A stretch of 64,000 nucleotides of DNA from positions 46,113,180 to 46,177,179 of the forward strand of contig CM055106.1 of assembly GCA_029204225.1 (NCBI GenBank). The letters are read 5' to 3'. This document shows, piece after piece, positions 39,139-53,800 of the stretch (the first letter of the stretch is position 1; every line of letters starts with the position of its first letter). The translations under genes were made by a program, and so were the position numbers. The stretch is from Diphasiastrum complanatum (taxonomy: Eukaryota; Streptophyta; Lycopodiopsida; Lycopodiales; Lycopodiaceae). A model generated the notes under the pieces. The model saw only the letters and a program-made list of their open reading frames with translations, had not been told where the DNA came from and searched no databases.

Positions 39139-41872
39139 TTGATAATCGTCCATGTCTGGTTCTTGATAAGAGATGAATACTCTTTATCCATAGCTTCTTT
39201 CCAGAGATCAGAATCTGGCTGACTGAGTGCCTCTTCAACAATCGTCGGCTCGTAAACAAGGTAGGCTGTAGACTCGTCGATATACCTGATAGGTGGTCTG
39301 CTAGCTCTTGATGACCTTCTGAAAAATAGAGGAAGTTGATCATTTTCATCATACTGTAGTTGCTGAACTGCAACATCATCATCTTCAAATTCGCCATTGA
39401 CATGTTGTTCATCAAGAGTAGATGAGCTTGGACCTTCAATGGGAATAGTCGACTGAGGAACTGGGAAGTTCAATATGTCAAGAGAATCTGACAGATCGGC
39501 TACATGGGCACTGCCTTTTCCTTTGAAGTCGATAAACTGACCTTCGATGAAGATGACATCCCAACTAGTGAATATCTTCGACTTGATGGGATCAAACAAC
39601 TTATAGGCTTATCTGAAGTAGTGTAACTGATGAAAATACATTTAATACTCTGGAAGTTGAGCTTCTGCCTGAGATCATGAGGAATCTGTGCATAAGCAAT
39701 ACATCCAAAAACTCGTAAGTTTGATAGAGAAGGTTTGGTACCTGTCCAAACTTCGAATGGTGTTTTGTTTGAGAGACCTTTAGTATGACATCTGTTCTGA
39801 ATATAGGTTGCTGTTGAAACAACTTCAGTCCAGAAGGACTTCGGAAGTGTCGCATGTAATAACATGCACTTTGCCAAGGTTCTGTTCTTTCTCTCAGCAA
39901 GACCATTTGACTGAGGCGAATAGGAGGTAATGTATTGTTGCTCAATGCCGTTGTTTAGGTAGTACCCCTTGAATCCGATGGAGATATATTCTCCCCCATT
40001 ATCAGACCTCAGTGCTTTGATTCGTTTGCCAGTTTGATTATCTGTATGCTCTTGAAATTGTCTGAACTTGATGAAAGCTTCTGATTTCTGTTTAATGAAG
40101 TAAAACAACTATTCTTCTGGAGAATTCGTCAATAAAGGTAATGAAAAACTTTGCATCTAGCAATGAAGGAGTTTGCATAGGTCCACATATATCTGTATGA
40201 ACAACATCTAACAGACCCTTTGCTGCATGCCTATGACTCGATCTAAAAGGAATCCTAGTATGCTTTCCAAGAATGCAACTATGGCAGACAGGGAGATCGA
40301 CTTTACTAAAAGGATAGTCAAGATCAAGTACTAGGGATTGTTTGGACATGTTCGAAACAAATGCATAATTCAAGTGTCCTAAACAATAATGTCATAGTAA
40401 TGCTTTATTGACAAGAATAGAGGCTTTCAAAGCTTGACTAGAATCAGAATAACAGTGTGCCAATCTATATAAGTATCCATGCCTCTTGCCGAGTGTAAGG
40501 ATCTTATTACTCCTATCGATAATTTTGCATTGATCAGACTCAAACTCCACCTTATGATCTAAATCTGTAATTCTACTTACTGATAACAAATTTGTAGAGA
40601 GTTAAGGAACTTACAAGACGCGTGACAATAGTTTGAATTGATCATGCTGGAATCTTAATATTACAGTACCTTCACCTTCGATAGTGTGAGTACTATCATC
40701 ACCAAGATGAACATACTTCTTTGTGTTATAAGGCGTATAGGATTGGAAAATTTCACGATGATTGGTCAAATGTTGAGTAGCTCCAGAATCTAGAATCCAC
40801 GAATCATCCGAATTTGTGTATTTGTCTTTGACCATAATAGCGCTTTCGTCCATTTCAACTTCAGGAGATGTTATAACAGTATGTGCTTGTTGATATGGTT
40901 GCTTGGCTGCATTCTTCGCTTTGAGAATTCGGCAATCCTGGATCTCATGGCTATTGCACTTACAATACCTGCAAAACATCTTCTTCTTCGACGAATGTGA
41001 ATTTGATAATTGTTCTTGACTTTGAGTCAATTTCTAATTCGATGTAGACTGCTTGGAGCTCTACTTTTATCGTTTCGAGCCCTTGTTGACATATAGAGCA
41101 TGAGAGGAAGAGGTAGATGAAGTGTTTTGACTTCTTCGATTATCTTCTTGCAGCAAAATAGTGACAACTCTGGTAAGAGTTAAATCTTAGTGTGTCGTGA
41201 TGATCATCACCCAGTTTTCATATGTAGAGGGTAGGCTTGAAAGCAATGTCATGATTGTGTCTTGATTGTCTATGACTAATCCGACAGCAACCATCTGTTG
41301 CAAGAGATTCTTAAACTGGTTAATATGATTATGAAGAGAATCATTATTCGACATCTTAAGTGTGAAGAATTTCCTTCAAAGATGTAACTTAGTAGTTACG
41401 TCTCTCACATCATATAGTGAGCTCAGGATGTCCCAAACTTCTTTCAAAGTTTTAGCTTTAGCTATGTGGCCAATTCGAGCATATGATATATTGAGGATAA
41501 GAAGCACGAAAGCTTTACCATCCTTTGATTTCCATTTTGAGTCTTATGTGTCGTCTTCAAGTTTCACTTCGATACTTGTAACAACATCCCACAACTCGTT
41601 GGTGATCAACAAGGTCTTCATTTTAAATTTCCATAAATGATAATTGGATCCATTCAGCTTGTCTGCGATAAGACTGACTTTACTTTGAGAATCCATTTGG
41701 AACTTTAGTCTGACGATGTTAAGAGAGATATCATGATGCGTTACAATTGGAAATCAATTCTCTAATACTGAAACAAATTGATTCAAACTGAAGAATAATT
41801 TGATATCGCGAAAGATATCAACTATAAGAGCTTGCGCTTTGATATAGTATTAGGCCTTGAAGAAGAATCAAC

Positions 41873-41884
41873 ACTCTGATACCA
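41873..41884 (-). other. primer-binding site of Copia B
   Basis: TGGTATCAGAGT on the minus strand, complementary to the 3' end of initiator tRNA-Met, immediately next to the LTR. Confidence 0.85.
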
Positions 41885-43216
<1,332 letters not shown>

Positions 43217-43221
43217 TGCTT
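43217..43221. repeat. right target-site duplication of Copia B (TGCTT)
   Basis: Matches 36716-36720. Confidence 0.85.
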
Positions 43222-44150
<929 letters not shown>

Positions 44151-44299
44151 TGATATTCTCTACAGTTTTTGTGTCGTTGCCCTAAAATTCCCACCATGAT
44201 TTTCAATCTGTTTCATATTAACAAATTCTCTCTCTTGAAAAAACAATTTTGATTCCAAGCACCATGTCTCCCACGGTTGGAAATAGAAGTTTCCAAGAG

Positions 44300-44705
44300 C
44301 GTGAAGGCATGCAATTGACATCTAGCCAAAACCATAAATAGCAATACTTCATGCATGCAATTGACACCTAGCCAAAACCATAATTCGCAACACTTACGCT
44401 CAAGATAAGTCAATGGTCAATATAAGTCAAAACCATTATTAGCAATACTTCACTTACGGTCAAGATAAGTCAATGGTCGATATAAGTCAATGGTCAATTT
44501 AAGTCAATGGTCAATATAAGTCAATACCATTATTAGCAATACTTCACTTACGATCAAGATAAGTCAATGGTCAATATAAGTTATTAGCAATACTTCAAGA
44601 TAAGTCAAAATCCTAATTTCAATACTTCACTTAGGTCAAGATAATTCAATGGTCAATATAAGTCAAAACCATTATTAGCAATACTTCAAGATAAGTCAAA
44701 ACCCT
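44300..44705. repeat. irregular tandem repeats of AAGTCAATGGTCAATAT and related words
   Basis: AAGATAAGTCAATGGTC, AATATAAGTCAAAACC, ATTATTAGCAATACTTCA and CTTACGGTC are shuffled and repeated at least five times. A separate phrase, GCATGCAATTGACA.CTAGCC, is doubled at 44309 and 44352. Noncoding higher-order repeat. Confidence 0.85.
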
Positions 44706-44756
44706 AATTTCAAACGGACGAATCAAAACACAGGAATCACGTTTTGTCTATCATGG

Positions 44757-44759
<3 letters not shown>

Positions 44760-44792
<33 letters not shown>
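44760..44792. repeat. (CT)n microsatellite
   Basis: About 33 bases of pure CT on the plus strand. Confidence 0.95.
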
Positions 44793-44794
<2 letters not shown>

Positions 44795-45634
44795 AAATTT
44801 TTTGGACCGTCCTCATTATTATTTTTCTTGGTGGTAGACAAAACTAGTTTTTTGCTCCAAGATGTTACACTACTTGTAAAAACCTTGAGATTTTTTTTAC
44901 GTATTTTGAAGAACTTTATTCTACAAGAAATAGTGCATTTTAAGAGCATGACATTAAGTTTGTAAAGCCCATGGGTTTTATGAGTGTCATGCTCTACTCT
45001 CTTCTTCCTCTCCTTTTTTTATTTTTTATCTTTGAGAAAAAGAAAAAGAAAAAACAAAAACAAAATGCCTCAGTCTCCATGAGAAAAAGCTATGTGGTCT
45101 TCCCTACTTTCAAAAGTCCTTGGGAGGGATTTTCGTGTACTTCTTGGAAGCTTGTTTTTGGGACTTTACTTTGAAGAATATTCCCAGGGACTTCACTAAA
45201 CATACTTTAAGGAGAGCATATGAAGCATCCATGTAAAGCAAGAGATTCCATAGACAATTCTAGAAAGATCATCTATCTGACATTTGAGAGAGGAGCATTG
45301 AATGGGAATGCATATTCCACAATAAAATCCATCATAAACAATAAATCTCTTCCTCAAATTCTAGCTCCATTCTACTCATTGAATCAATTCCTATACTATA
45401 ATTGACCACGATATGCTTCTAAACCAAGTATCAAATTTAGCTAGACAAGATATTGCATTTTGAAAATTAGGGTTAGATTTTCAAAAAGCAAAAAACATTC
45501 AAAAATTTTCTTTCATATTTTATCTTGGAATTTTTTTGCTTTTCCTTAATTTTTTCGAGGAACTATACAAAAGGGAAAAAGTATGCTGCCTCATAAAATA
45601 TGTACTGCTGATTATTTATCGATACCATAGCACT
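44793..45634. other. no gene seen
   Basis: AT-rich spacer without a supported feature. Confidence 0.45.
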
Positions 45635-45945
45635 AAGGAAGCGAACAGTGGACGCGGACGCGTCAGAGGTGCGTCCGCGTCCCCAGATGCGTCCGGTTTT
45701 TTTTTTTTTTATTTTAAGAAAGAAATTTAAAAAAAATAAAAAGTGAAGCCACGGGTGCGTACGACGGTACGGACATGTCCGTTTTTGATTTTTTAAAGTT
45801 TTTTTTGATTTTTTTTTAGGGTTTTTTCATTAAAAAAAAAATATTGGACTCGTCCGACCCCGTGTCCAGGGGTTGGACGCGTCCGTCCAGACGCCGGACG
45901 CGGATGCGGACGCGACCATTCCGGCTCGGACCCTCATCCCTGCCA
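45635..45945. mobile_element. small element with GC-rich ends and an A/T-run middle, copy 1
   Basis: Both ends are dense in GGACGCG/CGCGTCC words (45650-45700 and 45845-45930). The middle is T-run, then AAATAAAAAGTGAAGCC, then T-run. A second, diverged element with the same plan lies at 46445-46925 (AAATAAAAAGTGAGCC there). Probably a nonautonomous transposon; no target-site duplication was defined. Confidence 0.35.
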
Positions 45946-46444
45946 TAGCATACGTTGCTATCTAGATATCCAGATAGTGCAATGTTCCTACATTTCAACT
46001 TTTGAGATAACTTCATGGAGTGAAATTGTTAGTATACAATTTGTTGCTATTGAGATTTTGATTTTGATGCTATCTTTTGTATGCCTTTGTCACTATAGGT
46101 GACTTCGGAGCTCCCTCCATACAAGAGGCTTTAAATATGAAATTCTTCAACCAAGGGACACTCAAAGTTCAAGACTCCAAGGCGATATATGCAATATGAT
46201 CATTACGGCCACTAACTATTCATTTGACAACATTTCTTTGGCCCTAAATAACACCCTAAAAGTTGTGTCCGATAGACATTCCATAAGCCCAATGATAAAA
46301 AGGTCCCCTTCGAACATTACACTAAAACAAGGCTCTTTGAGAGTTATTATTTAGAACAATTCCTCCAGCTCAGACAAACTTCCTTACAGATATATTTTAA
46401 CTATGGACTTTTCTCAAACATTAGGCTTTTTTTTTCTTATTTAT

Positions 46445-46925
46445 TTATATTATGGCAATATGGGTCACAGATCGCCAACAATTTGAAACAAGCATTCCAG
46501 ATCATTTTTGCAACAGATCACAATCTGCTACAGCTGTGACTCAAACTACATAAATGCCAAAATCGTTAAGCCCAATCTTTGCTCAGTTCAGATCAAAGTT
46601 GCACGTTTCACTCTGGAACACGTTCTGGAATGTGATCCAGAACACAATCTGGGAAATCCCATCAGAATTTCTCAGAATGTGCACTAAAAAAAATCCGAAC
46701 TTTTTTTCAGAAAAACAGATTTAGTGTGAAATTATTTAGACAGTATGTAACTTTTTTTCTGATACTATTAATGTTCTTTTTAGGCCATTCAGTGTCTTTT
46801 TTTTTTGAACTTTTATGAAAAAAATTATCAAAAAATAAAAAGTGAGCCGGGCAGCGGACTGGTGATCCCAAACACTAGTTCCGGATCGCTGTTGCAGCGA
46901 AACGCGATCCGCTGCAACATTGGTT
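46445..46925. mobile_element. small element, probable diverged copy 2
   Basis: Flanks carry GATC-rich words (CAGATCGCCAACA at the left; GATCGCTGTTGCAGC and GCGATCCGCTGCAACA at the right), with repeated GGAACACGTTCTGGAATG-like phrases at 46615-46650. The A/T-run middle resembles 45700-45760. Family unknown. Confidence 0.35.
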
Positions 46926-47596
46926 TAGATATACGGTGAATCTTTACCAATAAAGTCTATGTTGCATATGGATCTTGTAATTAAGCTTAGCCTACATATT
47001 AATCATGCTGCAACTTTTTACACATTTGGTTGAAAATGAACCAATATCTTGTCAATATGTGATCCAAAAGCACCAAGTTTGAGCTAATTCTAGTTTTATG
47101 CCAAAGCATAATTAGCCTTGAGCCTATCAATCTTGGATTCCTAATGCTGTAAAACTAGAAGTGGTCCGGAAAGGGGAAAAAAATCGGAGAACATAACCAA
47201 ATTGCAAATGTATATTTTGTTTTCATGAGGCTGTTAGCAATTCAGCTGCATTTTTATTGTTTCACACTCCATAATCAATAATTTCAAAACAACATAGAAC
47301 CACACATTATCTAAATCGTTATGCAACATTCCAGGTAAACCAACCTCAAGTTTCTCATAGCATTCACATCCTTTGAAGCTTCCTTAACTGAAAAAAAATT
47401 TCTTTCAGAAAGAACAATACTTTTTATATATACCGGTGAAGCATAAGCAACTGCCCCATTCACATGTTTCAAAGATGATTACTCCCAAGCCAGGTAGTGA
47501 TCTTCCAGAAACACAATAAAAGAAGAGAGATATGCAACTAAATATCAAATTTGAATTTGAATTACCCATCTCCACTCACTATTGTGGAATCAAAGA
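46926..47596. other. no gene seen; 3' flank of the SNARE-like gene
   Basis: Downstream side of the minus-strand gene. Its 3' UTR may end here, but no clear poly(A) site was fixed. Confidence 0.4.
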
Positions 47597-47834
47597 TCAA
47601 TGAAATGGTATAATTACAAAGAGATGTAATTCTAATTCTTTGGAATCTCTAAGAATTACAGCTCTCCAATCATATCTACCATACATGAGAGTATCATAAT
47701 GAACGTGGCATTTCTCTGTGCCGAGAAGCCAAAATTGAATATGAATATCAGTTTGAACTGCAAAGCCAAAAGGGTGAAATGGCCATCTATACTGATCAAA
47801 AGAATTGAAATTGAGAAAGTAGCTTGATTTGAGC

Positions 47835-50800
47835 CTAGATGCTGTTGATACCTGCAACCAGACAAGGGCAATGCATCAATCACGGCAACACCCGAACAGC
47901 TTTATATCTAAGTGCTTCCACAAAGAATGATCACAATCAGCAACCAACAGCCACTTGGATTTATAGACCTCATCTTTTCAACATATATGCTTCAATAGAT
48001 TCTCTATAAAATAAGCTGTTTTAGTTGTGAAAATGTGCCTATCTAATTAACCGAAGTAACCGCTAGGAACTATGCAAAAAAATAGCTTAGGTACGAAGGT
48101 TCAAAAGTCAGTCTCGTTCATGGGCTTCCAAAATCATCATGCTTACCATGTTCGGTGCTCTATTGAGGTGCACTAGTTAGGTGAATATGTCAGAGCTGAT
48201 TGGTCCACACCATCAACTTCACCTTATTTGATGAATGTTCAATACGCACGGGTCTATAGAAACATAGTACTACCAGACTGAGCTTGTTGAATGGCACTAA
48301 ACTCCATACTTGGTGTTATGTAACTCAACCTGGAGAAAAATATTCCACCCCCCTCCTATCCTGTTTCCCCTACTCTTGATATAAGATATTGTTCACATGC
48401 CACTTGCTCAATCTGAGATTGAAATTATGGCATGCTAACAAAAAACTCAGCTAAAGAAAAGGAAATGACTTATCAGATGAGAAATATAGGAGACTTTCAT
48501 GACAAGAAATTGGCTAATAAGATCAAAATGAGAAATCTGAAAGTATGTGAAGAGATGTCTTGCAAATATTCATCACTAACATTGATGCTACACAAGAAAA
48601 AGTTACATGAAACACCAGTTGCATCATTGAGCTACTGCAAAAAAGGCACTGAGCTCTTACATGCAAACTCTGCACGACTTTGACAAAGATAAAACCGAAT
48701 AGTTTACGCTCTGCCAAGCACACAATCAACTGGTGAATACTGCAACAATGAAAGATTCATCCTACTATTTGTGTTTCTAGAAGCTCAAGCCAGGTAAGCG
48801 AATGCAGTGTTGCAACCTTCAAAGTGAGAATAGGGTAAAGAGGAATTATGCTTAGAGTGATAGCGGAAATTCTTTCACATTACAGCTGTACCATGTGCAG
48901 ACAAATGTGTGCAGCAATACTGACTGGATGAATTTGGTCCAAATAGCTCCTAGACCTATCAATAGCTAGAGTTCACTACTATAGAAGTCTATTGGTAAAT
49001 ACTGCTGAGAGCTATTTGAAAGAAATATAAGCTGTCACAGCTCTGAACACTTTAGAAAAGTCTTCTAGCACTAACAAATGGCATCACAAGTATTTTGTTA
49101 CAAGACATTGAAGCAGCAGTATAGAGATTAGATGAATTATCCAGACAAGCAAGAAAAGTACGTCCTGAACTAAACATCTTCACATTGACAATAAGTTTCC
49201 TGGCTAAACCATAGTATCGTCACTTTTGAAAGTAAGGTAATAGGATAGAAGATGCATACCTACAAGACAGAGCACTATAAGTATAGCAGAAACTATTTGC
49301 ACCATGCGACTAGCAGAAATGGCTTTCCATGTTGGCTGTGAGTGGCATTGTACTGTTTTCCATCCGTTGCAAAGTTTCTCATCAGCAAAGTTTGATTCAG
49401 AAGAGATATGCTCAATGGCCATTTTTCGATGACTTGCAGGCCACTTACTAACCCAACCCTGCATGTTACACCAAATATTAACCTACTTTGACTTGAACAT
49501 AAATCAAACTTACCAAAATTTGAACATTTAATCTGACTATAGAAATCAGAGACCTTTTCACAAACTCCTGAAAATCAACAGCATCGCTCTGATCTTGCTT
49601 TTTCCACTGCAAGAGGAATATTCTTGTGATTCTATAACTATTCATTACAGTTCTCAAGCGATACTTTCCTACATTTAAAGGCTTTCTTGTCATTTAGCTG
49701 ACTTCCTCATCCTCAAAACTTTATTCAAGTCATCTGAAGGTCCAAATTCAAGACTTCCCTTTGGGCTAACAAGGATGAGTGGCTACTTCGCACAGTCCAC
49801 TTACACTTTTCTGACCTCTCTTAAAAATTCTCGCTTTTCAATAACGGACAGAAAACACATACCCTATAGTATATACTATGAACTCTATAGGTCCATCTCT
49901 GTCTACATTTCAGGAAATCTATATCCATTGCAGCTACAGTATTTCCCAAAGAGGTGAATCATACAAAATGGTAAATAACTTCTACGTATCAAAGTTGCCA
50001 CACTACTTTCCGCTCCCCTCCCCCTACCGCCCACATCTAATAGAAGTCCCATAAATGGTATCATGCTCGTAAATCCCACGGGCTTTGAAAATAAACAATG
50101 CATAGATGACACATTTCCAAAAAGGGTCAACAAATTTTTTTGCCTATAATCTTATGCAGTATAGGTAGGGTCTTGGCTCTTGCGGACTGTGTTTTGGGAG
50201 CTGTGCATGAGGCCGAACCCACAAAGTCTTGGAGCTTATCCTACACGTTAGGCGGTGTGTTGATTTTCCTCCACAACTTAGAAATCGACCCTTTTGGACC
50301 GGAACGTATTGTATGTAAAGTACGTTCCGAAATGTACTGGGTTGGAAAGATTTTTTTTAAATATAAAAAAAATAGGTCAAAATCTGTAGTAGTTGAAAGG
50401 TGGAAAGAAGATATTTTACAAAAGCAAGAGATGAAACGAATTGAGGTGAATCCAAATCGCACCACAAGTTACATTTAAGCTTTCAGGGTTTCCAGAACTA
50501 CTGTAATAGGAGGTAGGTTGGTCATTCACTTTCAGCTTTGTCATCTGATGCTTTACAGCCAACAAGTAAATATTCCCGTCTCCTCTCCCAAACAGAAAGG
50601 AGCTCCTCCCATCTTTGCGGTAGTCACATTGCAAATGATCAGAGTCGGTATTTCAGAGCACAAAACCAAAGCAAAAATCAAACAAGAAAGTAATACCTCT
50701 CCTCGTCCAAGTCTAATCTCTAAAGCGCCTCATCATTGCGTCCATGAACTCGTATATGAGGATAGGTCAAAGAACCTCTACAAGCTCATCCGATCATGTC

Positions 50801-53800
50801 TAGAACTCCTCTCCAAGCACTGTGGTCTGGAAATGGATTGCATCTACTGTGCAACCTCTAAACTCTTCAAAGCCATCAGTAGTTGCCGTCCTCCGCAAAT
50901 GATCTCGTATGGTGCATAGTTGCTCGAGAACTAGGAAAAAGTAGGCAAAGCGAGTGGGTGTTGGCTTCTTCAAATCTAGCGACAAGAAGATACAAAACAA
51001 GGCCAGCATGCGCTTCTTCCTAGTGATGAAATTGACCACACACATGGCTTGAGAAGTGGTCTACAAGACAAAGATCCAACGGAAATTTGGTAGGGGTCGA
51101 GAGGGTTTAGGAGTAGAGAGCAACACACTAAGCATAAAAGGTAGTAAAGCATGTGAAGAAAATTGTACCTCATTATTCCATGGACGTGGATGAGATTATC
51201 AATGCAGTGTGCAGGACATGGCCACATGCTGCATCCCTTGAGGCATGATCCCAGACGTCCAGGTGACACAGAGCTCCATCAAGGATGGGTGGACTACACT
51301 AAGCACGTATGGCCTTCAGCTCAAGTATTGCATACTACTTCACTAGTTTGATTGTTTATGTTATTTGGCCTTTGCATTCTGTAGACTGACACATGTTTTG
51401 GTTCTTTGCCCATGGGCCCAATTATGAGGAACATGGAGCAAGACATAGTGAAGTCTGAGCGGAGCCTGTGGCCTTTTAAAAAAGAGAGCAGTGTCAGATG
51501 AGGGAGGATTAGTTGTGAGCTGTATCATGGTGGAGCTTTCATAGTCGCAACACTCCTGACCTTCAGTGTTTGCGGCGAGAGTCCTCTAACAGGACTATTC
51601 GGCTTCCGCCTATGAGCCGTCATACAAAGAGGAGAAACATGCTCTCCATGAGCAGTGCAGGCGGTTGGTGTTCGTGAACACCAATGGATGCATGCTGAGA
51701 TGCACACACACAGAGGGTGGCCAATTGATCGAGGTGAGTCATTGTCTTACATGTTGTTCAAGCTATCTTTTGAGGTACTTCAATTTCAAGATACTTATCT
51801 AACAAAGGGAACCATGTCTATTTGTTGCTGCAAGTGAACCTTGACTCGTGCATGGTACAAATGATTGCTATTGCTCCTTGGGCACCACCTATATAGGAGG
51901 AGCTTGAGGATGAGATCTATCATGACCTGCACACGCAGGCAGATGCAAAGGCACGGGCTATGTGGCGCCATAGGAGAGCGGCTCGGCATTGGAATAGAGG
52001 GGCGGAAGGAGATGATGGGCACTCAGAGGGTGGAGACGATCTTGGCTTGGTTACGAGGAGGAAACAGTGCCACAATTTTGCTGAACACCCCGATAAATCT
52101 TATGTAGAAGTTGCATAGCCCTACGAAGGATTTGATGCCATGAACAGTTTTAGGTGCTAGCCAGTCCAAGATAGCCTTGATCTTCTTAGGATCCATCCGA
52201 ATTCGTCAGTAGCCTATAACGTGCCCCAACTTCCTCTACTAAAAACTCACATTTCTCTCTTTTTGCAAACAAGCAGTTCCTCCTTAGTCGTTGAAGAACA
52301 GTCCTTAAATGTTCAATGTGATCTTTGAGGCTACAACTGAATACTAAGATATCGTCGATGTACACAATAACAAATTCATCTAAGCAGTCTTGAAAGATGT
52401 TGTTCATCAACGTGCAAAATGTGGCTGGTGCATTTGTTAGACCGAACAACATCACCATGAACTCGTGACTCCCATACCGTGTTCGAAAAGCCGTTTTGTG
52501 CTCATTGCCTTTAGCTATCCGAATTTGGTGATATCCAAAGTGGAGATGTATTCGGCTAAAATACTTGGCATGTCTGAGTTGATCGAACAGGTCATCAATT
52601 CTGGGTATAGGGTACTTGTTCGTGATAGTACTCTTGTTGAGCATGAAGTAATCCACACACATTCGAAGACTCTTGTCTGCCTTTTCCACGAATAAAACTG
52701 GAACTCCAAAAGGTGAAGCGCAAAGCCTAATAAATCCTTTGTCTATCAATTCACCAAGTTGACGTTTCAGTTCCACCAACTCTTCTTGTGACATCCTGTA
52801 AGGCACTCGTGAAGGTCATTATGTTCTTCGAGGAGATAGCTTAGCTGGAAGTTCCTCTGAAAACACATTACTAAATTCCTCTAGCAAATCTGCTACTTTT
52901 GGCAAGTTTTCTTGCCGCTCACTTTTCCCTTCTGAAACCTCTCGGCAAACACAAAGGAAACACTTAGCCCTTTTCCCCCTCGTCATCCTTTTCATCACTG
53001 ATACGACAACTAGATTTTGTTTGATGTCAACACACTTCGCTCATCCTCCGGGCAGGGCTTTTTGTCATATAGATCTGTCCCTTGTAATCCAAGAGGACCA
53101 AGTTTGAGCTCCTACCCAAGACTGCAATACAATGCTCATTAGAAATAATAATTTTGAACCAATCTTGGGGGTTGCCCCATGGAAGCTCCTTTTCATATAT
53201 GTGTGTCGTCCACCCATAAATGCAAACTCTTCTCTCGACTCCCAACTAGATCAAATCACTTGAATCAAATCAAGCTATCAGGGGTTATTCAGGTCCAGGC
53301 AAGCACACCACAAACGAACATACAAATTAAAGCTAACACAGAGGATCCCTCTCAAGTCACATCCCCCTTGAGACCGGACGTAGGACCTTTGCCTAGCCGC
53401 GCCCATACAAATCTATCACAAAATTAGCCCACGGGAAACATCCACCCAACCATATGTGCTTTCACCATTAGGCAGCACATTGCCTCAGTAACGCCCCACC
53501 AAATCTGGTCGACAGCCCTTATAGCTGAACGATCGACAACTATCCCGCACCGGCAGCTAACCTCCCGTGCTTTACACCCGAATTTGAGCAACATCTTTGT
53601 ATCAATGGTTAACCCGTACAGTTCAAATATGTTGCCCCGCCAAGGTAGAAACCGTGCTTTCACCTATTTAGGCAACACTTTGCCTCATATGTCCTACGTG
53701 CAGATGGCACCAGGCCCGAAACGTGAGAACTGACCGTGCTTACACCTCAAGGGCAGCACCTTGTCGCATCAAGTCCCCCGTTCTGCCGACCACCCCGACC

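Noticed and set aside
50140-50478. 112-codon frame with a basic C-terminal part
   Set aside because: Inside an intron of the SNARE-like gene, no domain recognised, and overlapped by an equally open antisense frame.
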